Part shown: positions 1 to 10,376 of the stretch, piece after piece
Layout of the letters: every line of letters starts with the position of its first letter
Position numbering within the stretch: the stretch's first letter is position 1
NCBI GenBank assembly: GCA_031216915.1
Contig: CM062295.1
Coordinates: 180,558,927 to 180,622,926 of the forward strand
Direction: 5' to 3'
DNA: 64,000 bases
From: Pictodentalium vernedei
Taxonomy: Eukaryota; Mollusca; Scaphopoda; Dentaliida; Dentaliidae
The notes under the pieces: model-generated
Seen by the model: only the letters and a program-made list of their open reading frames with translations
What the model was told of the DNA's origin: nothing
Database searches by the model: none
Position numbers and translations under genes: made by a program

Positions 1-185
1 TTTTACACTCAAGGGACAAATTTATCAATTTTATTAACTTGGGTCAAATATCAGACATAAACCATTTAATTTTTATTTTTTAAGTTTGCATTGGTTGTAA
101 AAAGAGAGCATGTAGCAGCCAACACGACCATGTCGGAGGGCCTGAGAAACAGATTTTTAACTTTTTTAGGCCTAAAGAGTTTTAT
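1..185 (-). repeat. Partial copy of a dispersed inverted-repeat element
   Basis: This stretch is the reverse complement, with scattered differences, of 27486-27668. Shared landmarks are the phrase about lacking a gap around 'aagggacaaatttatcaa' and the AGGCCTAAA(A)GAGTT end near 165-180. It is therefore half of the element described at 27486-27925, in the opposite orientation. No coding signal is seen. Confidence 0.7.
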
Positions 186-191
186 TTATCA

Positions 192-668
192 TTAACCGTT
201 TACCTGAAATGACTCGACGGCAACACTTGCAGAGATTTAATTTTGAATAACTAAATATTTTCATTTTTTGCTTTCAAAACATAGCTTATGACCCCTCTCT
301 GGTATTAACCCTTTACCCAATGCAGACGATATCAAAATTTATTATTTTAAATTTTTTTTTTTTTTTTTTCAAAACATTTCAACAAAACCATATCATGGGA
401 CTCCTCATTGGAACAAGCTCAATGAGGGATCACATGATATGGTTTTGTTGAAATATTTTGAAAAATTAAATTTTTTCAACTGCTCCATTTGCATATTATG
501 CGGGCGGATGCGGGCGATTTGTTAGATAAAGGGTTAATTCAATGAGGTTGTTCCACTGAGAGGTCATAAGCTAAGTTTTGGAGGTAAAAAGTTAAATAAT
601 ATTTAAATCTGAATGGCTGTTTTTGTGAATAGCAATGCCTATATATGGCCGTTTCGTTGAGTAAGAAC
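192..668. mobile_element. Hairpin (MITE-like) element, outer copy, interrupted by a second one
   Basis: The left arm (192-304) begins TTAACCGTTTACCTGAA and runs to CATAGCTTATGACC. The right arm (538-668) runs from GGTCATAAGCTAAG to CCGTTTCGTTGAGTAAG. These match the two ends of the complete element at 1319-1554. The loop of this copy is split by the inner element 305-537. The whole sequence is a large imperfect palindrome without an ORF, so it is a non-autonomous DNA element of unknown superfamily. Confidence 0.7.
305..537. mobile_element. Nested hairpin element of a sister family, bounded by TTAA
   Basis: It begins TTAACCCTTTACCCAATGC and ends GATAAAGGGTTAA. The centre is a long inverted repeat built on AAAACCATATCATG / ATGATATGGTTTT around a loop like that of the outer family. 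Its terminal bases resemble the outer family, but its internal arms match the copy at 10124-10376 better. The flanking TTAA could be the target duplication or part of the terminal repeat. Confidence 0.65.
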
Positions 669-939
669 ACTGGCAGATACACATGGAGTTTCCAGTTTGT
701 CTTACACATAAACTTATCATATTTACTATTTCTTAACTATCTTGATTGTAAAACTGACAAATCAACACTAGTTACAAGGCAAGTTATGCGACATAAAAGG
801 TATAATGAACCAATTGTCTTCATAGTTTGCAAATTTGACACAATATGATGCATGTTATTTGAGCCTTGTTGTTGAACAAAGACAGCAATTATCCTTTTAA
901 CTAACATGACTTAAAGATGACACTTGTCCAAAAATTCTC

Positions 940-1060
940 AACACAACTGAAACCTCCATTTTTTGCCAACAAATATACCTTATGATCCTCTCATTGGAAC
1001 GTGTGAGGTGCCATAAGCTAAGTTTGAATGGCCCCAATTTGTCAGGTAAAGGGAGAGTCC
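940..1060. repeat. Fragment of the hairpin element family
   Basis: It contains CCTTATGATCCTCTCATTGGAACGTG, GGTGCCATAAGCTAAGTTT and GTCAGGTAAAGG, the central and right parts of the family at 1319-1554. The rest of 669-1318 shows nothing recognisable. Confidence 0.55.
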
Positions 1061-1318
1061 TTCCATCCATAAAGCCCTGTCTACATGGATGAAAACTGAA
1101 ACTATTGTTAGGGAGTGGGACTATATCCTAAATAGAAAATGTTTTCTGAGCTCATTGGCTTAAACAAAAGGGAGTTTCACCAGAAATTTTGGTTGGGGCA
1201 CATTGATCATGAGCTTTGTTTTTGAAGCAAAAAAATTATAAAACTGTAATGGTGATTTTAGTGAACAATGCTCACCAGACACATCAGGCAATGTGGATGG
1301 TCACTACATTCAAACTGC

Positions 1319-1554
1319 TAACCCTTTACCTAACACAAAAGGCAGACAATACTTACAAAATTATTGAATAACTAAATATTTTCAGTTTTTGTCTCAAAAA
1401 ACATAACTTATGACCACTCATTGGAACGAGCTCAGTGAGCTCGTTCCAATGAAGGTCATAAGCTATGTTTGGGAGACAAAAATAATTAAAATTGAATGGT
1501 GATTCTTGTAAATAGTGCTGCCAGTTTTGGCCGTTACGTTGAGTAAAGGGTTAA
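1319..1554. mobile_element. Complete hairpin (MITE-like) element, reference copy
   Basis: It starts TAACCCTTTACCTAACAC and ends GTTGAGTAAAGGGTTAA. The two halves fold on a perfect central palindrome, TTGGAACGAGCTCAGTGAGCTCGTTCCAA, with further pairing of GTCATAAGCTA. There is no ORF. The same design recurs at 192-668, 2556-9702 (split), 10124, 12855, 24365, 24707 and 27208. The end sequence and a TTAA or TA flank suggest a cut-and-paste DNA element, but I cannot assign a superfamily. Confidence 0.75.
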
Positions 1555-2029
1555 ATAATTTACCAAAATATACAATAACATTGGGAATTGACAACTCTCA
1601 TATAAAGGACTAGGAGTTGGCACAGGTTATGGGGCCGGGACAAAAATTCTGGATTTGTCAGTTCTAGCATATCAGACAAGAGGTGGTTCTGAATGTCAAT
1701 CAAAATACAGGCTTAATTAATTCCTACCTATTTGGGGTTGTGCATTAGCACAGTCAGAATGCTGGCAAAAATATTCAAAGCTAGGCCACATCAAAAAAAG
1801 CTCTTGAAAACTTAAGAATTTTGGGGTCAATTTTGATCAAAGCACACACCTGGTGGAATAATTTCGTGATATGGATGATGTCATGTCTTCTGTAAATTTG
1901 TCTGCATTAAAGTTTTTTAGTTGCAGATTTCAGTAATTTCACATTGCTTCTAATATCTTACACTTTGCATATGGTGAGTTTTTTTTCACATACTCTTTCA
2001 AAATCTTACCCATGGGAACTCTGGGAAGT

Positions 2030-2246
2030 GAAGCAGTGTTCATTTATTGTGGTAAACAAGATCTGTTTTACAGGTAAAATAGGACCCGGTCACCAATGCC
2101 TTGGGTGGAAGTCCTCTAAAATGGACAACATGGGACTAAACGATTGGCTGAACTAGATTTTATCTCCATGTTGCAGTCACAATTAGCTATTGTACAAAAA
2201 TATGTGACCTTAAGCACCAATAAATAAAAAAATAAATACTTTCAGA
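2030..2246 (+). repeat. SINE 3' region with AATAAA-type tail
   Basis: This matches 54004-54187 in phrases such as GGTAAAATAGGA, ACCAATGCCT, AAACGATTGG and CCATGTTG. It ends in TATGTGACCTTAAGCACCAATAAATAAA, the tail also found on the SINEs at 32017 and 54227. It is a SINE-like unit whose body differs from those but whose 3' tail is shared. 1555-2029 and 2247-2555 show no recognisable feature. Confidence 0.6.
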
Positions 2247-2555
2247 ATCTGAGAGTGGACATTTTTTTCAAATTAGTGGCTTCCTGTTCTAAATTTAAAT
2301 AGATGTCGAGTATTTTTATGCTTTAATGCAGTGTCAGTTTATTCCATAGCATCAAGAAGCGGCTTGTGTTTCCAGATTTCCTGATCATGGTATCACATGG
2401 GATACCTGGGAAGATTTGAAGCAACAACCCTTGAATAAAAAGTACATCACACAATGCAAAAATTGCAAATGGGGAAAAAAAAATTAATTACAGCTTTATC
2501 ACATTCTTCCCAAAATATCCAGTACGCAAAAGCCTTATCAAGATTTAATTAGCTT

Positions 2556-2737
2556 TTAACACTTTACCCAATGTAATGACAAAAAACAACCATTGGTATT
2601 CATAAAAATCACCATTCAAATTTTGTTATTTTTTCCTTTTTTTTGTCTCAAAAACCTAGCTTATGACCCTTTATTGAAATGAGCTCACTGAATGCGTTCC
2701 AATGAGGAGGTCATTAGCTATGATTTTGCAATGAAAA
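2556..2737. mobile_element. Left part of a hairpin element split by DIRS A
   Basis: It starts TTAACACTTTACCCAATG and carries the central CTTATGACC and GAGCTCACTGAATGCGTTCCAATGAGG palindrome. It breaks off at 2737 where the DIRS element begins. The missing end (TTGGGTAAAGGGTTAA) lies at 9645-9702 beyond the element. Confidence 0.75.
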
Positions 2738-2775
2738 GTTAAAAAATTTATAGTAATTTATATATTTTTTATACT

Positions 2776-2964
2776 TACCAATGACCCAGACATAGCTGGT
2801 GCTAACTCTTAAAATATAGGGCCAAACACAAATTTTGCCCCCCAATCCCCAAAATTTGCATCTAAAACTAAAGAAAACATGTCCTGAAAGGCCCTCCACA
2901 CTTCGCCCCTACTGCGCATGCGCAGTGTCAAGGACGTTCCGAAATTGGCGCCATTAATCATTCT
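2776..2964. repeat. DIRS A left inverted terminal repeat
   Basis: It runs from TACCAATGACCCAGAC to TTAATCATTCT and is the exact reverse complement of 9444-9632 (189 of 189 by eye). It contains the palindrome TGCGCATGCGCA at 2913-2924. Confidence 0.9.
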
Positions 2965-3039
2965 AATAACCAGTGCCTGGTAAGCGCTATGTACTCAGCG
3001 GGGAGGCAAGAGTTCCCAACTCCTGGGAGGGCCATCCCC

Positions 3040-3128
3040 GTCTGGGTCATTGGTAAGTATAAAAAATATATAAATTACTATAAATTTTTTAACATTTTTA
3101 TACTGTACCAATGACCCAGACATAGCTG
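3040..3128. repeat. DIRS A internal complementary region
   Basis: 3040-3093 is the reverse complement of the left terminus 2738-2791. 3094-3128 is the reverse complement of the right terminus 9610-9644. The two meet at AAC|ATTTTT, giving the head-to-tail joint of a circular form. This is diagnostic for DIRS elements. Confidence 0.9.
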
Positions 3129-3605
3129 AATAGTAAAAAGGCTGGAGGGCCAAGGACATAGAGCAAAATGGAATACGCTCAATAAAATAAAATAGAGTCA
3201 TCCCCTGTAGGGAAAAAGAAGTAATAGGCCTTACATGTATCTTTCTTATTTATGATAAATTAGAAAGATACAACACCTTCCAAAATTGAGCTTCATACAT
3301 CCATGTACTCTACTAATATCCAATATAATCCTTATACTAATAATTTTTTAAAGTAAGCCAATAAATAAAGTAAGTCTAGAGAATAGAGACTCTTATACTC
3401 CTAAAAGTGTCTGAGGATTGCATAATCATGTCCGTAGACATATGCAATATTCAAAAGCTATACTTTAAAAACTAAGACTTGAATGAATTTTAAAAACCTA
3501 AACTTCTCACTAAACAACCATCCCAATAACAGCTCAGAATTACTAACTCCGGAGGAGGTATCCCCTTGTTTTCATAGTAAAACAGGTGACCCAAGGGAAC
3601 ACCCT

Positions 3606-3643
3606 CCCCCCCCCTTTTTCTTGCCCTGGGTCAAATAGCCCAG
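3606..3643. other. DIRS A poly-C tract and stem-loop
   Basis: A run of nine C (poly-G on the element's sense strand) is followed by CTGGGTCAAATAGCCCAG at 3626-3643, which can fold as a short hairpin. Both occur at the same place, between the recombinase stop and the internal complementary region, in all five copies. Confidence 0.6.
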
Positions 3644-3699
3644 AGCGAAGAGGGCAGCCGAACGGAGACACTGCCGAAACAGACAGCCTACCTAGCTAT

Positions 3700-4800
3700 A
3701 GTAGCAACTGTTAAGTGAATGACATTCTGAGCAGTAGATAATAAACCTAACAATAGAGGCCTCCAGAAATGGACTCGATATTTCTGAGATAAAATTCATG
3801 AATGTGGATGGCTGAGCGCAATGAGCGGCCTTCAAAAATCTATAATAGCGACACTATTAATGTAAGCCCAAGAAGTAGAAGAACTCTTACTTCATGAGCC
3901 GAAATCTTAAGCACAACTGCTAAGTCAATGATATACCATAAGCAGTACCGATAGTTAATAGAATCCATTAACAATAAAATGGAGCGTAACGTCCTTCTAC
4001 TAGACATCAAAGACAGAAGAAGCTTACGCCCTTGTAATAAACAGATATCTGTTTATAAATACAAAAACTGTACCCGGAAAGAGTGAAGGCCTATGCCCAT
4101 ACGAAGACGGAAGGACCTTAAAATAATAGGTTCCGGATAATAGGAGCCTAACTCTTATGCAACAATCCAACCTAAATAGTAACGGAAGTATTGATTCCGA
4201 AACTATGAAAGTGAAAATCATCCCTCGATAGTGCATGAAACTCACTGACTCTACAGTAAAAAAGAAACCAACAGAATTACTGTCTAAAAGGTCAGAATTT
4301 GAAAACTACTGTTTCCAGAGGCTCAAATGATTACTTAGCTAAATAAGAACCGAAGTTAAAATCCGTATAGGAATTTAATCTAAAGATTCTAAGTCTATTT
4401 ATCAAAAAGTTACTAACTGACTTAGATAAAGAGACAAAAGACTCAATTGTAAACTATCGTAGAGTGCATAGGTATGAGGTAACATAAACCTATAACCTAA
4501 ATAATAACAGGCTGCAGTAGATCTTGTGAAACAAGTATACTAAAAAATAGCAATGAGTAGTATGGAGGGATCAACAATATGAACATAATGATCCCTACAC
4601 CACGACGGAAGAGCCTCCACTTTAGCCGCATAGAATAGCGAAGAAGAGGATCTCCTATAGTAAGAAATCGCGTCCAAAGCTCGTCCAGTACAGTGCTTAC
4701 ACTGCAATACGGACCACACAACGGAATACATAAAGGTTGTGACCTTGCTGGTTGTGATAAAGATGACACGATTTACCCAGTGAAAAGGATCCTCACATAG
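3700..4800 (-). pseudogene. DIRS A tyrosine recombinase remnant
   Basis: It is colinear with the recombinase half of the 702-residue protein of copy B. The codons for the catalytic His-x-x-Arg box (HEVR) are still readable near 3885-3905, but many small insertions and deletions break the frame. It cannot encode a functional recombinase as it stands. Confidence 0.8.
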
Positions 4801-5620
4801 AGGAAGATTTCACGTTAAGACCCACAGTAGACAAGAGTAAATTACTCATGATCTCTGTGAAGATAGAGATGCTATCAACAGAAATGTATTGTGGTTGTTT
4901 ATCTTAGCAATACCTGCTAAAACAACAGCGCCGGAGGATACGCGTATCCTATCATTCCGTCCTATAGATCAATAGAGCGTTAACAATATTAGCTCAGAGA
5001 TGTGGACAAGCCAACACATACGTCTGCAATTGATTAGCAAGCTGTGTCATAAATAAATCATCATTGGGCGCTCCCATAGATAGCAAATCTGATTGAATAC
5101 TTGTTTGTTGAGAGTCCATTCTGACAGCAACAAGCGACCCGTAAGAGAACGGGAGTCCGATAAAACAATCAGACGACCCGGAATATGACGGACCAAAACT
5201 GAACTTGGTGTACTATAACCAACAGACGGATTCTTTCCATTAAATTGAATAACGGAAACGAAAGAGTGCCTCCCTGGTTCCGGAGATACGCCACTACTGT
5301 CGAATTAAAGGACAGGAATTTGGGCATGCGTTTCTGAATAATGTTCATGCAATGACATAAAGCAAGCCTAAAAAACATTATTCCACGGAAGAAAACTGGT
5401 TGCTAAGAGACTGCGGAACCCAAAGACCCTGGCACTTCGAATCCGTAGGGATCAGTATTATATCCCAATCTGTTTGACTGGCAACCGTCATAACAGCCAC
5501 ACTCGGGTCCGGCAACTGCGGCGGCACTCTCTGAGTCAACCACCGAATGTTTGCCCTAGTCTGAATCTCTTGTAACACTAGATAGACAAGAGAACGTGTA
5601 AATCGAGCAATTCATGGATT
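4801..5620 (-). pseudogene. DIRS A RNase H and C-terminal remnant; RT deleted
   Basis: It is homologous to the RNase H and downstream part of copy B's RT protein. The fragment at 5378-5578 preserves the TRANIRWLTQRVP-like entry into RNase H, but the first catalytic Asp (MTDAS in B) reads Val here (MTVAS). The frame is broken in several places. Just past 5610 the sequence jumps straight to gag-homologous DNA, so the entire polymerase domain is missing. Copies C and D share this junction. Confidence 0.8.
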
Positions 5621-6057
5621 GCCGAAAAGTTGCCGTCGAAGAGAAGCTCCTCCGAGAACGAAGGGACTCTGAGAGAGTTCTTAACCTTACTATCCACGCG
5701 TGTGGATGTAGCTAGGGCTGCGTCACGTCTAACTAACTCCAATCAGCCACTGAAGGGCGGAGTTATACGTGAACAAACTACTGCCCTCAAAAGAAATTAC
5801 ATTGAGAATAATATCCCGTAAATCTTTTCTTGAAGACGTAATGATAACGCCTCAGTAAGGCGGATTACGTATAATAAAGCGTCTAAGTTAAGTCTACTAT
5901 ACATAATGTCGATCCCAACATTGAAATTGGAAAAGACATAAACGGCGAAAAAGAATATATGCAGTCTTTAATCACACCGTCTAGATGCATATGAACTCTC
6001 GGTATGCCCTGCTCTGCCAAAATAAACTATTTGTATAAATGATAAAATGGCAGAAAT
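5621..6057 (-). pseudogene. DIRS A gag C-terminal remnant
   Basis: It matches the part of copy B's Gag frame at about 19893-20345, starting TTGCCGTCGAAGAGAAGCT. Frameshifts are frequent and no usable ORF remains. Confidence 0.7.
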
Positions 6058-8300
6058 GAGCAACGCGGACAAGAAACTAAACTATCATGCTTAGTAGCAG
6101 GCTTGTATATATATATATATAGCGCCGAAAAATAAAACACATGTTGTAATGACAATATTGGACTGCGTCGGTAAGTCAGGGACAATGTCCCTGAACCGAT
6201 CGAAAAATCCGAGTCCAATGACGCTATAAGTCTCTTATCCAAGATCGCAGCAATGAAGTCCGAAATAATAATCACTGGAAGATAATGCCAGAAGATATGA
6301 AAGGCGTCTTCCGATACTACTAAAGGGAAAACTCGAAATCTTTCGAATCCCTTTCGCCATCCTGTCGGACCCTATAAAGCGTTCGGTCGTCCGTACCTGA
6401 TGCAACCGCGGACCGCACCGACCCAGCGCCGTCGGATAATTCCTGATTCGACCGAGAAACTGTCAATTGCTGGGATGCTGCGAAACAACTGTGCTAACTC
6501 GGATAGCACGTCCGTCACCGAGGCCTGAGGAGAAGCGGTCTTACAATGCATTGCCGCTGGAAGCTCCGTGATCGTTACCCCCGTGCATACTACCAATATG
6601 CGAGCGAACGGAGTGTATAGGCCTCGTGTCCCTTGGCTACCGGATGGCGCGACCTATTCGCCGTGGAATCACTGAATGCCGAAACTGATCGGATACTCGA
6701 GGTCACGTAGCCAATGTGCGGTCGTGTGCCCTGCTGTGAGGATGAGGAAGCATTAAAGACAGTCTCTCGGACTGTCAATATAACGGAGCGTCCCGACCAA
6801 CGGACATATGCTCCGAATGTAAAATTTCTGAACCACAACATGCGGTCCCCTGTGTTGTTGGGCGAGAGAGGGACCTCTCTCGCTCACAGCCCGGACGGAC
6901 CTGGACAAGCCAGGAACCGGACTAACAGGCTTCCTCCGATCTGTCCTCAATCTGCCGTCACTGGGTGAGTACTAAAGTAATTAAAGTGCTCGCATCACCC
7001 AAATCTCCTTCCTAGACCGCAACGGACGAACCCGGCAGCCGAACCATTCGATGAATGTACGCTACACCGGGTGAGCTAGCGAATGTCACCCCGTAGGCGA
7101 TAGACATATTCCATGAGCACTTATTGCCGCTAACTCTTCATTAACTATGACGACAGAGGCACACTTTTGAAAGACATCTCCATAACTCTTCGAACAAGAA
7201 ACCAGAAATGCTTGGTTAGCAAGCATAAAATAAATATATATAGCGTCGTTCAATAATTCGAAAGTTTGTGTGACATTATTGGACTATGTCGGAACTGAGG
7301 GACGATGTCCCTGAACCGAACCAAAAATTTCTAAGTCCACCGACGCTATCAGTTTCTTATCCGGCATCGCAGCATTCTGGTCCGACGAAAGAAGCTGTAG
7401 AAGACCAAGTCAGATGACATACACAACAGCATATGTTGTTCCGAAAGGGAAAGCTCGAAATCCTCCGAATCCCTTTCGGTATCCCGTCGGACCGGATGAA
7501 ACTTTCGGACGTCCGTACCCGCTTCCGCGGAGCGTCCCGACCCAGCATCGTCGGATAAAAAATATATGCGACAGATTCAGTTGATGCTGGGATGCTGCGA
7601 TAAACTGTGCTATTAAGGAAAGCACGTCCGTTCCCGAGGCCTGTGCAGTAGCGGTCTTACGATGCATTGCCGCCGGAAGCTCCGTGTACGTTGACTCCCG
7701 CACACTTCCTATGCGAACGTCCGGAGTCTGCAGGCCTCGTGTCCCTGGCTACCGGATGGTGTGACCTGGTCGCCGAAGAATCCTTGATCGGCGAAGCTGG
7801 TAATATATCGGCGGTCACGCAGCCAAGGTGCGGTCGTGTGCACTGACGAGAAGAGGAAGCCTTAGCAGTCTCAGCGGACTGCCTATACAACGGAGCGTCC
7901 CGAGCGACGGACGTATGCTCCGCTTGCGACACATTTTGTACCACAACATCTGGGGCCAGATGTTGTTGAACGAGAGAGGGGCCTCTCTCGCTTGCCGTCC
8001 GGATGGACCGGAACGAGCTATGAACCGGACTAAAAGGCTTCCTGCGTTCTCCCTCCGATCCGCCGTCACTGGGTGTGCATTAGGTTAATTTATAGTGCTC
8101 GCATCACCCCAAAATTCCTTCTAGACCGCAACGGACGAACCCGGCTGCCGAACCATTCGGTGAATGGACGCTACACCGGGCGAGCTAGCGGACGTCAAAG
8201 GCCGTCGAACCTACTAGGGTCCTCTTAGGCAATTGGCGTATTTACATGAGCACTTTTCCGCTAGCCCTTCATTAATTGTGACGACGGAGGCACACTGTTG
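6058..8300 (-). pseudogene. DIRS A gag region, tandemly duplicated
   Basis: Two diverged copies of a ~1.1-kb gag segment lie head to tail: unit 1 at 6058-7190 and unit 2 at 7191-8300. Each starts with (C/G)GACAAGAAACC or CGAACAAGAAACC, followed by a TATATA stretch and CAATAATTCGAA, and ends in ACTATGACGACAGAGGCACACT or its relative. Copy B has this segment once (about 20345-21430). Unit 1 resembles unit 1 of copies C and D more than its own neighbour, so the duplication is older than this insertion. Reading frames are broken throughout. Confidence 0.8.
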
Positions 8301-9443
8301 GAAGACATCACAGATACATCACCCTAATCTTGATCGTCTGAAATAGAAATTGATAAAGTAGAGTGACCCTGCGGGGAAAGGACCGGAGTGTCCAAATCCC
8401 CAACAACATACCGTGACATACGCTTCCCATATTGTCATCGAAATCATATGATACAGAACAGGAGTTAATGCGAGTACACTGACCACATATAGAATGATAA
8501 TAAAGTCAGAGGAAGACTTCCTCTTAAAACAATTGATCAATATCCTTTCAATGTGAAAAGAAAACAAGTCCTGGTACTCGCACTAACCCCTGGCAATCAA
8601 AATACATAATAATAATATGATCCATTAATATAGAAAAAATAATTGAAATCAAAATATTTTGAAAAAATATTTTTTCAGAACAGCCCAAGTTTCTGAAAAG
8701 TAACGTTGAGCCCCAATGGATCCCAAGCCTAAGTGTGGACAAAAATTTTAAAAATATTTTAAACAATTTATTCAACACTTACGAACAATAATAATGTATC
8801 TAGTTATGATTAAAATAACATCAAGATATTATTTTTTAGAAATCCCCCCCTCACACAGAGGGCTGTTGTAAATGTAAACAATGAGTGTAAAAACACTAAA
8901 ATAAGACTCCAGGCACCCAGGCCCGAAATCAGTTACCAAAAATACACTATCTGATGCAAAACAGAGACTTCCAGGGAAGAAACTGCAGAACATCAGATGG
9001 TAGATGCAGAACACAACGCCTAACCACCCGTAGGTGAAGACGTAAACATGGGGAAAGAACAGAATTCATTCTGTTATTCAGCTAAAACTCCCAAGAAAAT
9101 TTAGTAATAATAATTACAAAAACTATGCCAAAAGCATGGGAGAATAGCAAGGGGGAACTTAAAGGACAGGGAGAGAGGAAAACACTTAAAAAACAGTGTA
9201 ACTAAATAATCAGAATGACAACAAAATGGCTGCTGCCTTGAAAATAGGTAACTTAACACAATTTCATTAAAAAATTTTAAGTTACAGCCCTGATAATATT
9301 CTGTCACACATTCTTTTCCTCTCCTCCTTCTCTATCCTCCTTAGAATCACCATTTCACTAATATTTATGTGTCTGGCATCATTTAAACTGAGATTTATAA
9401 GCACAAAGATCAGTCAGATGTTAACTGATGAAGGGCCAAACTT
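8301..9443 (-). other. DIRS A gag start and 5' leader remnant
   Basis: It is colinear with 21430-22567 of copy B. It includes the decayed zinc-binding N-terminus of Gag (near 8420-8550) and about 0.85 kb of non-coding leader with CTGATGCAAAACAGAGACT and AACATCAGATGGTAGATGC in common. Confidence 0.7.
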
Positions 9444-9632
9444 AGAATGATTAATGGCGCCAATTTCGGAACGTCCTTGACACTGCGCATGCGCAGTAGG
9501 GGCGAAGTGTGGAGGGCCTTTCAGGACATGTTTTCTTTAGTTTTAGATGCAAATTTTGGGGATTGGGGGGCAAAATTTGTGTTTGGCCCTATATTTTAAG
9601 AGTTAGCACCAGCTATGTCTGGGTCATTGGTA
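9444..9632. repeat. DIRS A right inverted terminal repeat
   Basis: Exact inverted match to 2776-2964, including TGCGCATGCGCA at 9484-9495 and an inverted CCAAT box. It lies upstream of the coding strand, so it would act as promoter. The element ends at 9644 with TATAAAAAT. Confidence 0.9.
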
Positions 9633-9644
9633 CAGTATAAAAAT

Positions 9645-9702
9645 ATTACATTTTTTAGTTATTCAATGTGTTATCTGCTATTTGTATTGGGTAAAGGGTT
9701 AA
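9645..9702. mobile_element. Right end of the hairpin element split by DIRS A
   Basis: It reads TTAGTTATTCAATGTG ... TATTGGGTAAAGGGTTAA, the missing terminus of the element begun at 2556. Confidence 0.7.
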
Positions 9703-9722
9703 ATTAATGTATCAAGCCACCT

Positions 9723-9728
9723 TTTATT
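9723..9728 (-). terminator. Likely polyadenylation signal of the host gene
   Basis: TTTATT on the plus strand is AATAAA on the minus strand, 60 bases past the stop codon of the terminal exon at 9786. This gives a very short 3' UTR that ends just before the repeats begin. Confidence 0.55.
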
Positions 9729-9785
9729 GATACCTTTTGAAATAAAATTGGTTTCTTGAAAATTTTAGAATAACTACAGAGTCAC

Positions 9786-10077
9786 TCAGGTGCGAGTTAA
9801 TACTGGCTTTTTGGAATTTGCCTCATCTAGCATCTCAAGCTCTTTTCGAATTAGCCAGTCTCCATAGGTAGTAAACCCTTTTGTCTCTAGTAAAGACTCT
9901 AAGTATTGTCTAAGTACAGATTTGGACTGTCCATAAGGCTCCTTATTGAAGAGATTATTGTCACGCATTGTTTCAAATTCTGACTTAAGAGCTGATGAGC
10001 CTGGTAACTTATTTTCTTGCTCTCTCTGCTGTAACCAGGTTTCGTATGACTGAGTTTTCTCTGCTTCTTCTCTTTTC
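9786..10077 (-). CDS. Terminal exon of a host coiled-coil protein gene
   Basis: This is the last coding exon of a spliced minus-strand gene that I do not recognise. The acceptor is TTTTATATTCACAG just above 10077. The first base completes a Lys codon and 96 codons follow to a TGA at 9786-9788. The translation opens with a charged, heptad-like stretch (KREEAEKTQSYETWLQQREQ). It continues with a compact segment (SEFETMRDNNLFNKEPYGQS, then LRQYLESLLETKGFTTYGDW) and ends KKPVLTRT. The upstream exon at 58043-58180 ends in the matching phase and in a similar Glu/Lys/Arg-rich coiled coil. Normal codon use, intact splice signals and a nearby AATAAA argue for a live gene. A cytoskeletal or scaffold role is possible but unproven. 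Confidence 0.8.
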
Positions 10078-10123
10078 CTGTGAATATAAAATGTACATTA
10101 ACTGGTAAATAGTAAATTATTTT

Positions 10124-10376
10124 TTAACTCTTTACCTAACACAGTATTTTTAAAAAATAAAATAAATTTAACATTTTTGGAAAACAAATTTCACAATTTT
10201 TCAATAAAACCATAAAAATATGGATATCATTAGAACCAGCTCGACAAGCTCATTATAATGATATCCATATTTGTATGATTTTATTGAGAAACTTCCGAGA
10301 TATTTTTGGCTATGGTAGGCTTATTCTGGTTAATTTTCTGGCCGTTTTTTGGCCACTATCTTAGGTAAAGGATTAA
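10124..10376. mobile_element. Hairpin element bounded by TTAA (sister family)
   Basis: It starts TTAACTCTTTACCTAACAC and ends CTTAGGTAAAGGATTAA. The long arms pair TATGGATATCATTA with TAATGATATCCATA around GCTCGACAAGCTC, like the inner copy at 305-537. No ORF is present. Confidence 0.65.

Larger units (their letters stand above)
2738..9644 (-). mobile_element. DIRS-type retrotransposon copy A (RT-deleted, gag-duplicated)
   Basis: A 6.9-kb tyrosine-recombinase retrotransposon with coding remnants on the minus strand. It has unequal ends (GTTAAAAAATTTATAG on the left, TATAAAAAT on the right), 189-bp inverted terminal repeats and an internal complementary region. Compared with intact copy B it lacks the whole RT domain (junction near 5610-5625) and carries the gag middle region twice (6058-7190 and 7191-8300). 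All coding parts contain frameshifts and stops. The terminal repeats are nevertheless identical to each other, so the insertion is recent. It sits inside a hairpin element without a target duplication, as expected for recombinase integration. Confidence 0.9.
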
